From positions 1 to 15,630 of the forward strand of contig JACPBT010000073.1 of NCBI GenBank assembly GCA_016180145.1: a stretch of 15,630 nucleotides of DNA, in the 5' to 3' direction. The stretch is from Candidatus Woesearchaeota archaeon. Lineage in GTDB: Archaea > Nanobdellota > Nanobdellia > Woesearchaeales > UBA10216. The first letter of the stretch is position 1. Every line of letters begins with the position of its first letter. The notes beneath the pieces are model-generated. The model had not been told where the DNA came from. It was given only the letters and a program-made list of their open reading frames with translations, and did not search any database. The position numbers and the translations under genes are program-made. Positions 1 through 6,360 of this stretch are shown here, in pieces.

Positions 1-490
1 AAGCACGCCTCTTGGAATTAAAAGACCTGCCATAAGCGCCCTGCACCATGTAACGCAACGCAACATCAATCCTGCGCTCAGGAGAGCAGTCAACAGCCTT
101 GGGATAGCGCGCGCCGCCATACTCAATGCTTACAATCTCCTCACGCGGAGCAGCATTCTCAATCGCACGGACAAAAACCTCAATAGGATTAGACTTTGTT
201 TTTAACTCAATAAGCTTAAACGCATCCTCAACAATGCGATACGCCTGCATTGCCTTGCCGGATACTGTATACGAAGTAATCCTGTGCTTCTTTCCCTTAT
301 GACCGGGAACCATCAACCTGTTGATAAGCCGCTCCACTACAGGAATCTTTGACTTGTAAAATCTCCGCTTCGCATACCTTGCGCCTGTGCGCGGAACAAG
401 AACGGAGCGCAATGCAATAAAATCAACAAGCCCGGCATCATTAACCTTAATGCCTTCTGTTCCCCACCTGCCGAATGTCTTTATATCCAT
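1..490 (-). CDS. rps7: Small ribosomal subunit protein uS7 (partial, C-terminus outside window)
   Basis: Translating the minus strand from the ATG at 490 gives 163 codons of an archaeal uS7 beginning MDIKTFGRWG, then running off the left edge. The typical uS7 block is present near the edge: a GGARYPKAV stretch followed by PERRIDVALRYMVQGA, which belongs to the 16S rRNA-binding helical domain. uS7 starts assembly of the 30S head and contacts E-site tRNA. The start is supported by a GAGGAG sequence about 8 bases upstream. It lies 42 bases downstream of the aEF-2 stop, and a TATA-like TTTATAAA overlaps the end of the aEF-2 gene, so it may have its own promoter as well as operon read-through. Family assignment is firm; only the C-terminal part is missing. 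Confidence 0.95.
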   Translation of the reverse strand, partial: MDIKTFGRWGTEGIKVNDAGLVDFIALRSVLVPRTGARYAKRRFYKSKIPVVERLINRLMVPGHKGKKHRITSYTVSGKAMQAYRIVEDAFKLIELKTKSNPIEVFVRAIENAAPREEIVSIEYGGARYPKAVDCSPERRIDVALRYMVQGAYGRSFNSKRRA

Positions 491-522
491 AGTTAACAAC
501 TCCTCACGCAATTTGACGGGCG

Positions 523-530
523 TTTATAAA
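523..530 (-). promoter_or_regulatory. Putative TATA box for uS7
   Basis: On the minus strand the sequence reads GTAAGATTTATAAACG, with TTTATAAA at 530 to 523 and a purine-rich element just upstream as expected for an archaeal BRE. Transcription would start near 500, giving a short leader that holds the GAGGAG site before the ATG at 490. The box sits only 2 bases past the aEF-2 stop. It resembles other TATA boxes in this window (AAGATTTATA core). Inferred from pattern and spacing only. Confidence 0.45.
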
Positions 531-532
531 TC

Positions 533-2728
533 TTACGCTGACATCGCAACCCCGTCAACAAGCTTAAGCCCCTTCCTCGCCCTTATCTGCTCAGAAACCT
601 TTGCCTGCAACTCAGAAGGCAGACGCTCAAACAGCTGGTCAACAACGTAAAAATGGCCACGCCCCTCAGTTGCTGAGCGCAGGTCAGACGTAAGCCCGAA
701 CATCTCGCCAACAGGCAACTTTGCCCTGACAGTAAGCTGCGTTTCAGTCTGCTGCATATCAAGAAGCTGTCCACGCCTGTTCTGAACAAGCTTTGACAAA
801 CTGCTCATATAATCAACAGGGGCTTCAATCTGCAAAACCTGAACAGGCTCAAACAAAACAGGAGCGGCATTAAGCATTGCCCCCCTAATCGCCTCCCTAA
901 CAGCAGGCAAAACCTGAGCAGGACCGCGATGAATGGCATCCTCATGCAGCTTGGTATCCATAAGAATCACCTTGACCTTAGTGCAAGGCTCACGCGCAAT
1001 AGGACCATAAGTCATGACATCATTAAAAGCATCCATCACCATCTCAATAACCTCGCCAAGGTGCACAATACCACGAGTAAGCTCAATAAGCATGTTGCCA
1101 TTAAACACCGCCTTAACCTTGCGCGAAACCTTGTTCTCCATTCCCGCTGCCTCAAGCTTCTGCCAATACTCAGTTTCCTTCTTCTTAAAACGAACAGAGG
1201 GAATATCCCCCTTCTTAATAAGCGCATAATAAGAATCATCAAGAGGCTCAACTTTAAAATAAAACTTATTATGCTTATTAGGACTCTTGCCCTCAAACTC
1301 AACGCTTGGCCTGCTGATTGCCTCACGATAAACAACAATAGGCGGAGACGTCTGAACATCAACATTCTTCTCAGTCCTAATCCTATTCTCAATAACCTCA
1401 AGATGAAGCTCACCCATGCCGGACATCAAATGCTCACCAGTCTCCTCATTAATCTGGATTACAACAGTAGGATCCTCCTTGGTAACCTGACGCAAAACCT
1501 CAACAAGCTTAGGCAGGTCAGAAGGCTTCTTAGCCTCAATAGCCTTTGTAACAACAGGCTCAAAAATGTGCTTAATCTCCTCAAAAGGCTCAATATCAGG
1601 CGTGGACGAAACAGTCTCGCCTGAGAAAATACCCTTAAGGCCAACTATGCCAACAATATTTCCCGGAGGCACAGTATCAACCGCCTCGCGCTTAGCAGCA
1701 TTATAAATTGAAACCTGCTGAACACGCATCTGCTTCTTACCCATAACAAGATAAACATCCTCACCCTGACGCAAAGTCCCTGAAAAAATCCTGCCAGCAG
1801 CAACCTCGCCTGCATGCTTGTCATAAACAATCTTGGTGCAGACAAAAGCAAGAGGCCCATTGGGGTCTGAGGACATAAGAGCCTTCCCAATCTCACTTTC
1901 AGGGTCGCCATGCCAAATCTTAGGAATCCTGTAAACCTGAGCCTGCACAGGAGTCGGATGGTGCTTAATAACCATATTCAAAACAACCTTATGCAAAGGA
2001 GCTTTCTTAGCAAGCTCCTTAACCTTAGCCTCGTCACCGGACTCGTAAGCATCAATAACATCCTTAAAAGTAAGGTTATTAGCCTTCATATAAGGAAAAG
2101 ACAAAGCCCAATTATGGAAAGCACTGCCAAAAGCAACACTGCCATCCCCAACATTAACCTGCCACTTCTCCTTAAACTCAGGCTCTGCAATCTCACGAAT
2201 AAGGCGATTAACATGAGTGATGACAGCAAGCAGGCGCTCCTGCATCTTCTCAGGCGTAAGGCGCAACTCCTTAATAAGCCTGTCAACCTTGTTAATAAAC
2301 AAAAGAGGCCTGACACGCTCCTTCAAAGCCTGCCTGAGAACAGTCTCAGTCTGGGGCATGACACTCTCAACAGAATCAACAATCAAAATAGTCCCGTCAA
2401 TAGCGCGCATAGCCCTTGTAACATCACCACCAAAATCAACATGGCCTGGCGTGTCAATGAGATTGATAAGATAATCCTCACCATCAAGAGTATGGACCAT
2501 TGAAACATTGGCAGCATCAATAGTAATGCCGCGAGCCTGCTCATCAGCCCTGAAATCAAGCTGCAAAGCCTTACCAGCCAGCTCCTCAGACATCATACCA
2601 GCACCGGCAATAAGATTATCTGAAAAAGTAGTCTTCCCATGGTCTATGTGAGCAGAAGTGCAAATATTACGGATATGCTCAGGATTTCCCATAATCCCCT
2701 GAATCCGGTCCACCATCTTTTCACTCAT
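533..2728 (-). CDS. fusA: Translation elongation factor aEF-2
   Basis: 731 aa, a normal length for archaeal EF-2, the GTPase that translocates tRNA and mRNA on the ribosome. The GTPase motifs are intact: AHIDHGKT (26-33), RGITI (66-70), DTPGH (92-96) and NKVD (146-149). Domain IV carries DAIHRGPAQV with the diphthamide histidine at position 600, and the C-terminus ends in an archaeal RKGL-type tail. The chosen ATG at 2728 has a GAGGAGGGTG ribosome-binding site ending 6 bases upstream and overlaps the adenylate kinase stop by 8 bases (2721-2728), implying translational coupling. The reading frame is open further upstream, but that part is the adenylate kinase gene in another frame. A second ATG four codons in is possible but lacks equally good spacing. 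The next gene downstream is uS7. Confidence 0.97.
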   Translation of the reverse strand: MSEKMVDRIQGIMGNPEHIRNICTSAHIDHGKTTFSDNLIAGAGMMSEELAGKALQLDFRADEQARGITIDAANVSMVHTLDGEDYLINLIDTPGHVDFGGDVTRAMRAIDGTILIVDSVESVMPQTETVLRQALKERVRPLLFINKVDRLIKELRLTPEKMQERLLAVITHVNRLIREIAEPEFKEKWQVNVGDGSVAFGSAFHNWALSFPYMKANNLTFKDVIDAYESGDEAKVKELAKKAPLHKVVLNMVIKHHPTPVQAQVYRIPKIWHGDPESEIGKALMSSDPNGPLAFVCTKIVYDKHAGEVAAGRIFSGTLRQGEDVYLVMGKKQMRVQQVSIYNAAKREAVDTVPPGNIVGIVGLKGIFSGETVSSTPDIEPFEEIKHIFEPVVTKAIEAKKPSDLPKLVEVLRQVTKEDPTVVIQINEETGEHLMSGMGELHLEVIENRIRTEKNVDVQTSPPIVVYREAISRPSVEFEGKSPNKHNKFYFKVEPLDDSYYALIKKGDIPSVRFKKKETEYWQKLEAAGMENKVSRKVKAVFNGNMLIELTRGIVHLGEVIEMVMDAFNDVMTYGPIAREPCTKVKVILMDTKLHEDAIHRGPAQVLPAVREAIRGAMLNAAPVLFEPVQVLQIEAPVDYMSSLSKLVQNRRGQLLDMQQTETQLTVRAKLPVGEMFGLTSDLRSATEGRGHFYVVDQLFERLPSELQAKVSEQIRARKGLKLVDGVAMSA

Positions 2729-3365
2729 CAGAAACACCCTCCTCAACCGCAGCAACACACTGCCTGACAACACCAGCAACATCAAGAGTAGCATCAACAT
2801 CAACCAAAAGCCCCTCATTCCTGTAAAAATCAACCAACGGACTTGTTTCGTTTTCGTAAACTGACAACCGCTCCATCACAACCTCAGGAGACTCATCAGA
2901 ACGCTGATAAAGCCCAGAACCGCACGAGTCACAAACACCCGCCTTCCTTGGAGGAATATTTTTAACATGATAAACCACGCCACACTTCCTGCAAGTCCGC
3001 CTGCCAGAAAGCCTTTCAAGAATAACCTTCTTAGGAGCAACAAGGTTAAGAACACGGTCAACACTTGAAAAAGAGGCAAGAGCGTCAGCCTGAACAACAG
3101 TCCTCGGATAACCATCCAGCAAAAACCCTTTGGAAGCAGAAGGGGAACGCAAATTAGTCTCAACAAGCTCAGTAACAATCTCATCAGGAACAAGCCTTCC
3201 TGAATCAACAAAAGACTTTGCCTTCAAACCAACAGGAGTAGCCCTATCAATAGCAGAACGAAGCAAATCACCAGTAGAAATGTGGGGAATCCCATAGCGC
3301 TCAGACAGCCGCTTTGCAACAGTACCCTTGCCAACACCCGGAGCGCCAAGCAACACAACATTCAT
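2721..3365 (-). CDS. adk: Adenylate kinase, long bacterial-type with zinc-finger LID
   Basis: 214 aa; interconverts ATP + AMP and 2 ADP. Visible motifs are the P-loop GAPGVGKGT (7-15), TGDLLR for AMP binding (31-36), DGYPR (84-88) and a full LID domain with CRKC (125-128) and CDSC (145-148), a four-cysteine zinc site. This is the long ADK form common in bacteria, not the short trimeric archaeal type, so it may have been acquired by transfer or belong to archaeal lineages that use this form. I chose the ATG at 3365 because the family starts at MNVVLLGAPG and GGTGATG lies just upstream; an in-frame codon six residues earlier would add an unusual extension. It sits 18 bases after NDK and overlaps aEF-2 by 8 bases. 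Confidence 0.95.
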   Translation of the reverse strand: MNVVLLGAPGVGKGTVAKRLSERYGIPHISTGDLLRSAIDRATPVGLKAKSFVDSGRLVPDEIVTELVETNLRSPSASKGFLLDGYPRTVVQADALASFSSVDRVLNLVAPKKVILERLSGRRTCRKCGVVYHVKNIPPRKAGVCDSCGSGLYQRSDESPEVVMERLSVYENETSPLVDFYRNEGLLVDVDATLDVAGVVRQCVAAVEEGVSDE

Positions 3366-3383
3366 AGCAACATCACCAAACAA

Positions 3384-3875
3384 TCAAAGGACATGAACAT
3401 CATGAACAGAGCGGTAACTGAAAACCTCACCCTTGCCAAACCACAAGGCAACCTCACTCTTTGCATCCTCAACACTTGATGAAGCATGAATAATATTCTT
3501 AACAGGAGCCTTCCTACTATCCGCATACTTATAACTGACATGGCTGAAATCCCCCCTGATTGTGCCCGGAGCAGCAACCCTCGGCTCAGTATCCCCAGTT
3601 ATCTTACGCACAACCTCAACAGCGCCAACACCCTCAAGAACAGCAGCAACAACAGGAGCTGAAGATATGAAATCAACCATCATATTACGAACATGAACAC
3701 CACGCCTCTTAGCCAAATCCTCAGTATAATGCTTCATAGCAACAACCTTATCAACATGAACCATCTTCAAACCAACAATCTTAAGACCGGCATCCTCAAA
3801 ACGCGCAAGAATCCTCCCACTAAGACAGCGCTCAACACCATCAGGCTTTATCACAACCAAAGTGCGCTCAATCAT
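3384..3875 (-). CDS. ndk: Nucleoside diphosphate kinase
   Basis: 163 aa. Transfers the gamma phosphate from ATP to nucleoside diphosphates through a phosphohistidine. The family signature NIIHASSS places the catalytic histidine at position 130, and KPDGVER (10-16) is the usual N-terminal motif. The ATG overlaps the eL24 stop by 4 bases (ATGA), the standard sign of coupled translation. The order L7Ae, eS28, eL24, NDK is a conserved archaeal ribosomal cluster; here adenylate kinase follows, so both nucleotide-balancing kinases are co-transcribed with ribosomal genes. Residues after the active site (about 137-163) extend somewhat past the compact bacterial form, as is common in archaea. Assignment is secure. 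Confidence 0.97.
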   Translation of the reverse strand: MIERTLVVIKPDGVERCLSGRILARFEDAGLKIVGLKMVHVDKVVAMKHYTEDLAKRRGVHVRNMMVDFISSAPVVAAVLEGVGAVEVVRKITGDTEPRVAAPGTIRGDFSHVSYKYADSRKAPVKNIIHASSSVEDAKSEVALWFGKGEVFSYRSVHDVHVL

Positions 3876-4069
3876 TTTTTACCAACACCCCTCTTAAGGC
3901 GCTCAGTCCTTGAAGCAACAGTCCACTTAAACTTCCTCGGATTCCTGCCCAACTTAAGCATACTCTTCTCGCACTTCCGTGAGCAGAAATTGACAGTTTT
4001 ACCTGTTTTTCTAACAAAAACCTTCCCAGTCCCAGGCGGCATATCATGACCGCAAAACCCGCACTTCAT
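3872..4069 (-). CDS. rpl24e: Large ribosomal subunit protein eL24
   Basis: 65 aa, typical for archaeal eL24. It has the zinc-ribbon pattern C3-x2-C6 and C29-x3-C33, followed by the basic segment NPRKFKWTVASR that is diagnostic of the family. It binds the large-subunit rRNA near the intersubunit bridge. The ATG at 4069 lies one base past the eS28 stop, so the two are almost continuous, and its own TGA overlaps the NDK start by 4 bases. Confidence 0.96.
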   Translation of the reverse strand: MKCGFCGHDMPPGTGKVFVRKTGKTVNFCSRKCEKSMLKLGRNPRKFKWTVASRTERLKRGVGKK

Positions 4070-4070
4070 T

Positions 4071-4370
4071 TTACTTGCGCCTCTCAGTCAATGCACGAGC
4101 CTCAATCTCAGTCTCCCTAAGCATCAAAAGATGACCAATATCAACAGGACCCTTAACATTACGCCTCAAAACCTTACCCTCATCCCTACCCTCAAGAATC
4201 TTACACCGGACAAGAGTCGCATCACCCCTTGTTCCAGTCCTGCCGAGAATCTCCTCAACCCTCGCAGGAACCGCCTGAGTAAAAACCACAGAACCCTTCT
4301 GCTGCTCCTGCTGTGGCTTAGCCTTCTTCTCAACCTCAACAGCCTTACTCACCATCTTCTTAAGAGCCAT
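4071..4370 (-). CDS. rps28e: Small ribosomal subunit protein eS28 with N-terminal extension
   Basis: 99 aa. The conserved eS28 core runs from about residue 30 to 94 and includes PARVEEILGRTGTRGDATLV, VRCKILEGRDEGKVLRRNV and the C-terminal LRETEIEARAL, an OB-fold protein near the mRNA exit/E-site of the 30S subunit. The usual protein is about 70 aa; here there are some 29 extra N-terminal residues, rich in Lys and Gln. The ATG at 4370 lies 6 bases after the L7Ae stop, and a second methionine at residue 6 is an alternative, but neither ATG removes the extension, so it is probably translated. There is no strong ribosome-binding site; coupling to L7Ae is likely. Confidence 0.93.
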   Translation of the reverse strand: MALKKMVSKAVEVEKKAKPQQEQQKGSVVFTQAVPARVEEILGRTGTRGDATLVRCKILEGRDEGKVLRRNVKGPVDIGHLLMLRETEIEARALTERRK

Positions 4371-4376
4371 ACCAAA

Positions 4377-4712
4377 TCACTTACCCATAGACTCTACCAA
4401 GTCCTTAATAAGGTTTTTCGCCTCACCCTCCTTAACAACCGCAACACCGGCAGTAGGCACAGACAAACCGGCAGCAGCGCCAAGCTCCTCCCGCTTATCA
4501 ACCTCAACCAAAGGAATACCCTTCTCCTTCGCAAGCAAAGGCAGATGCATCAAAATCTCAGGAGGACTAACATCCTTAGCAATAACAACAAGCTTAGCAA
4601 CACCCCGCTCAACAGCCTTAGTAACCTCATTAGTCCCCTTCTTAATCTTACCGGTAGTCCGGGCAGACTCAACAGCCTGCAAAGCCTTCTCAGCCAAATC
4701 CTTATCAGCCAT
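4377..4712 (-). CDS. rpl7ae: Ribosomal protein L7Ae (eL8), k-turn binding protein
   Basis: 111 aa. L7Ae binds kink-turn RNA in the 50S subunit, in box C/D and H/ACA guide RNPs and in RNase P. The family signature KKGTNEVTKAVERGVAKLV is followed by VVIAKDVSPPEILMHLPLLA and IPLVEV. Two ATGs compete: the one at 4718 touches the GGAGGT ribosome-binding site with no spacer, whereas the one at 4712 (MADKDL) has 6 bases of spacing, so I start there. It is the first gene of the cluster that runs to aEF-2 and uS7. The 5' region holds two hairpins and two possible TATA boxes (described separately), which matters because L7Ae is known in some archaea to regulate its own mRNA. Confidence 0.96.
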   Translation of the reverse strand: MADKDLAEKALQAVESARTTGKIKKGTNEVTKAVERGVAKLVVIAKDVSPPEILMHLPLLAKEKGIPLVEVDKREELGAAAGLSVPTAGVAVVKEGEAKNLIKDLVESMGK

Positions 4713-4718
4713 TTTCAT

Positions 4719-4724
4719 ACCTCC
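4719..4724 (-). promoter_or_regulatory. Ribosome-binding site that decides the L7Ae start
   Basis: GGAGGT on the minus strand directly abuts one ATG and lies 6 bases from the next. The second spacing is normal for a Shine-Dalgarno site, so translation should begin with MADKDL rather than two codons earlier. Confidence 0.7.
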
Positions 4725-4737
4725 AAAACTTCCCTAA

Positions 4738-4760
4738 AGGTTAAAACAGAAATTTAACCT
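4738..4760. promoter_or_regulatory. 8-bp inverted repeat upstream of the L7Ae ribosome-binding site
   Basis: AGGTTAAA (4738-4745) and TTTAACCT (4753-4760) are perfect complements around a 7-base loop. The repeat lies 14 bases upstream of the GGAGGT site. It may form an RNA hairpin in a long leader, or, because its arm contains TTAAATTT (4757 to 4750, minus strand), it may be a promoter/operator with a start near 4727. The sequence cannot separate these two readings. Confidence 0.5.
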
Positions 4761-4889
4761 CATTCAGGCCAAAGCCATCATAAATCACAGGCCAACGATT
4801 TGCGACAATCTCGGAATAGAAACGGGAACGAACAAACAAACGACTATGAATGATAAAAGAATTTTATGAACTTGAATCAGAATTTATTA

Positions 4890-4926
4890 AGAGAGGAGTT
4901 ATTCGGGTATATTCCCACTCCTCTCT
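4890..4926 (-). other. Bulged hairpin, possible leader element or small RNA
   Basis: Ten perfect base pairs join 4890-4899 (AGAGAGGAGT) with 4917-4926 (ACTCCTCTCT). Inside, GGG (4905-4907) can pair with CCC (4914-4916), leaving a 5-base bulge and a 6-base loop. On the minus strand it begins about 15 bases after a predicted transcription start near 4940. There is no T-tract after it on either strand, so it does not look like a terminator. Of the 288 bases between L7Ae and the next gene, this is the strongest structure; otherwise there are only a 13-bp palindrome at 4946-4958 and an 8-bp direct repeat CAGGCCAA at 4765 and 4788. No tRNA or guide RNA was recognised. Confidence 0.45.
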
Positions 4927-4962
4927 CTCATTAAATATACTATAAATTGTTGAACAATCACA

Positions 4963-4970
4963 TATTTAAA
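4963..4970 (-). promoter_or_regulatory. Putative distal TATA box for the L7Ae operon or a small RNA
   Basis: On the minus strand the sequence is CAAAGATTTAAATATG, with TTTAAATA at 4970 to 4963. It shares the AAAGATTT context with other promoters in this window. The start would fall near 4940, just upstream of the bulged hairpin and within or next to the palindrome ATTGTTGAACAAT (4946-4958). A transcript reaching L7Ae would have a leader of about 230 bases. Confidence 0.4.
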
Positions 4971-5000
4971 TCTTTGTATTCCTTCCATAGAAGTAACAAA

Positions 5001-5582
5001 TTAGAACTTTATACTGCCGAACAAATCATCCAAGGCTTGGTCGCGGCTTATTTGTCCCAACCTTTCGCTAAGGTTATCACTATGCGGAAACCCTCTTCTT
5101 CCTGCATGCTCATCCACTGCTCTCAGTTTCAACAAAGCAACATACCAGTTTAATCGCGAGACGTCATCAGCAGGCATGCCCTCAGCTGCTTCAAGCAGGC
5201 TTTCAAGCCCTGCATCACGCCTATGCCTCCGTGCGGAAATCATATCATTAAGAAGTCCAGTTTCCAATCCCGTATAAATGGCGGTAAACTTCTCCTGCGT
5301 TCTTCCCCTAAAACGGCCATCAAGCTGCTAAGCCAGCCTGAGACCAACTTCCAGAAACTGCCCATAAGCTGCTCCCAATTCCACATTCCACTTCCGGGCG
5401 ATTTCAACAAAAAAGTTATTGGTGTTTACCAAGTTGTAAATCGCTGAGCCTTCAAAATCAGCTGCTGACAATGGTTTGCCGTGCTTCACAGGCTCATGCG
5501 TTTCAGAATCAAAAAAGAGCAGAGGGGCGTGCTTTTCTTTACCGTTTGGCTTCTTTCCCCATTGCATCAGGATTGGCTTCAT
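5001..5582 (-). pseudogene. Unrecognised orphan gene split by an in-frame TAG
   Basis: One minus-strand reading frame runs from the ATG at 5582 to the TAA at 5001-5003 and is broken only by TAG at 5328-5330. The first part is 84 aa (MKPILMQWGKKPNGKEK onward); the part after TAG is open for 108 codons (QLDGRFRGRTQEKF to LFGSIKF). A TATA-like TTATAAA at 5612 to 5606 would place a leaderless start exactly at the 5582 ATG; a TTG four codons earlier is an alternative. The second half has no good start of its own: the only candidates are a TTG at 5267 and an ATG at 5243, both deep inside conserved-looking coding sequence and without a clear ribosome-binding site. I recognise no domain; the protein is soluble, with amphipathic helical segments in the C-terminal half. 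The simplest reading is a recent nonsense mutation; recoding of TAG is the other option. A normal TAG stop occurs elsewhere in the window. Confidence 0.65.
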
Positions 5583-5605
5583 AAACACCAGCAAATGCAG
5601 ATTTG

Positions 5606-5612
5606 TTTATAA
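5606..5612 (-). promoter_or_regulatory. Putative TATA box for the split orphan gene
   Basis: The minus strand reads AAAAAGATTATAAACAAATC. The box centre is about 26 bases from the ATG at 5582, which predicts a leaderless mRNA and supports that start over the upstream TTG. Confidence 0.4.
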
Positions 5613-5702
5613 TCTTTTTGAATGGAGTGAGAAACGACAATCACCAGAAGAAGCTACGATTACGAATATGCCGGCAGCAATCATGCCCCTAAAACCGCAG
5701 GA

Positions 5703-5710
5703 TTTAAATA
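5703..5710 (+). promoter_or_regulatory. TATA box of the antitoxin-toxin operon
   Basis: GATTTAAATATAAG contains TTTAAATA. The start would lie near 5732, leaving a leader of about 28 bases that carries the AGGTGA ribosome-binding site of the antitoxin. Confidence 0.5.
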
Positions 5711-5711
5711 T

Positions 5712-5742
5712 AAGTTATACTTTTAACAAAAAAGTTATACTT
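5712..5742 (+). promoter_or_regulatory. Two-site palindromic operator of the antitoxin-toxin operon
   Basis: The 11-base sequence AAGTTATACTT occurs at 5712-5722 and again at 5732-5742, exactly 20 bases apart. Each copy is itself palindromic in its outer bases (AAGT and ACTT). The pair fills the space between the TATA box and the ribosome-binding site, so a bound dimer would block the start region. Same-face spacing and position fit autorepression by the AbrB-type antitoxin; binding itself is inferred. Confidence 0.6.
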
Positions 5743-5760
5743 AACAGGAAGGTGAGTGAA

Positions 5761-5982
5761 ATGGCCATAACTGTTTTTGCAAAGAAGTGGGGAAACTCAA
5801 TAGGCGTAATAATACCCCGTGCAATTGTGGAAAAAGAAGGCATAAAGCCAGAGCAACCAGTAAACATAGAGATAAAAACTGTGAAAAACCCGCTGAAAGA
5901 GCTTTTTGGAACGCTTAAATTCAATGAACCTACAGAAAGAATACTGAAGGGGCTAAGAAGAAAAGAGAGCAAATACCTATGA
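5761..5982 (+). CDS. AbrB/MazE-type antitoxin (VapB-like)
   Basis: 73 aa. Residues 1-39 form a SpoVT/AbrB swapped-hairpin DNA-binding domain, shown by KKWGNSIGVIIPRAIVEKEGI and VNIEIK. The C-terminal tail (about 44-73, LKELFGTLKFNEPTERILK and beyond) is the usual toxin-wrapping region. The ATG at 5761 follows AGGTGA with 5 bases of spacing; a GTG three codons earlier overlaps that site and is less likely. Its TGA overlaps the toxin ATG by 4 bases (5979-5982). As in related modules it should bind its own promoter, where the paired palindromes lie, and neutralise the PIN toxin. The family is clear; the exact subfamily name is not. Confidence 0.88.
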   Translation: MAITVFAKKWGNSIGVIIPRAIVEKEGIKPEQPVNIEIKTVKNPLKELFGTLKFNEPTERILKGLRRKESKYL

Positions 5983-6341
5983 ACTGCCTAGACACATACG
6001 CACTTGTAGAGCTTAGCAACGGGAACCCAAAGTTCTTAACGCTCATTAAGGAGGAATTTGTAATAACAGACCCGACAATGGCTGAGTTTTACATTGTTAT
6101 CAAAAAGAAGTATAATGACGAAACAGCAAACTACTGGCACAGGAAGCTTGCCCAGTTCTGCAAGCCTGTTCAAAGGCAAACGATGATAAATGCCCTTCTT
6201 TTCAGAGAGGAGAACAAGGCAGAGAACATCTCAGTATTTGATGCTGTCGGCTACATATTTGCAAGAGAAAACAAGCATGTGTTTGTCACCGGAGACAAGG
6301 CTTTCAGGAACAAAACAAGTGTAATGTTCATACAAAAATAA
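5979..6341 (+). CDS. PIN-domain ribonuclease toxin (VapC-like)
   Basis: 120 aa. A PIN domain, a metal-dependent single-strand ribonuclease that as VapC toxin usually cleaves tRNA or rRNA. The four acidic residues that hold Mg2+/Mn2+ can be placed: D5 (LDTYALVEL), E36 (MAEF), D88 (VFDAVGYIFA) and D106 (VTGDKAF). It overlaps the antitoxin stop by 4 bases, so the two are translated together. The sequence is complete and the active site looks intact, so the module is probably functional. It lies in an accessory patch beside a broken orphan gene, consistent with horizontal gain; the target RNA cannot be told. Confidence 0.88.
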   Translation: MNCLDTYALVELSNGNPKFLTLIKEEFVITDPTMAEFYIVIKKKYNDETANYWHRKLAQFCKPVQRQTMINALLFREENKAENISVFDAVGYIFARENKHVFVTGDKAFRNKTSVMFIQK

Positions 6342-6360
6342 GGCATACGCAGCCCTTCAG

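Noticed and set aside
929..1624. 231-codon plus-strand frame opposite aEF-2
   Set aside because: It is the antisense of a highly conserved gene, with Leu/Asn-rich low-complexity translation and no start signals; the same applies to other long antisense frames over the ribosomal genes (for example 1910-2503 and 4131-4757).
4760..4900. Box C/D guide RNA on the minus strand
   Set aside because: ATGATGG and CTGA-like boxes occur, but the spacing between them (7 bases) is too short and no second C/D pair is placed correctly.
4890..4926. Kink-turn for L7Ae autoregulation in the bulged hairpin
   Set aside because: The bulge has 5 bases and there are no tandem G-A pairs next to it, so it does not fit a standard k-turn.
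4890..4926. Terminator for the split orphan gene
   Set aside because: The hairpin lies about 75 bases past the stop and is not followed by a T-tract.
5476..5760. Possible long N-terminal extension of the antitoxin
   Set aside because: The frame is open upstream, but the TATA box, the paired operator and the ribosome-binding site all lie inside it, and AbrB domains begin at the chosen ATG.
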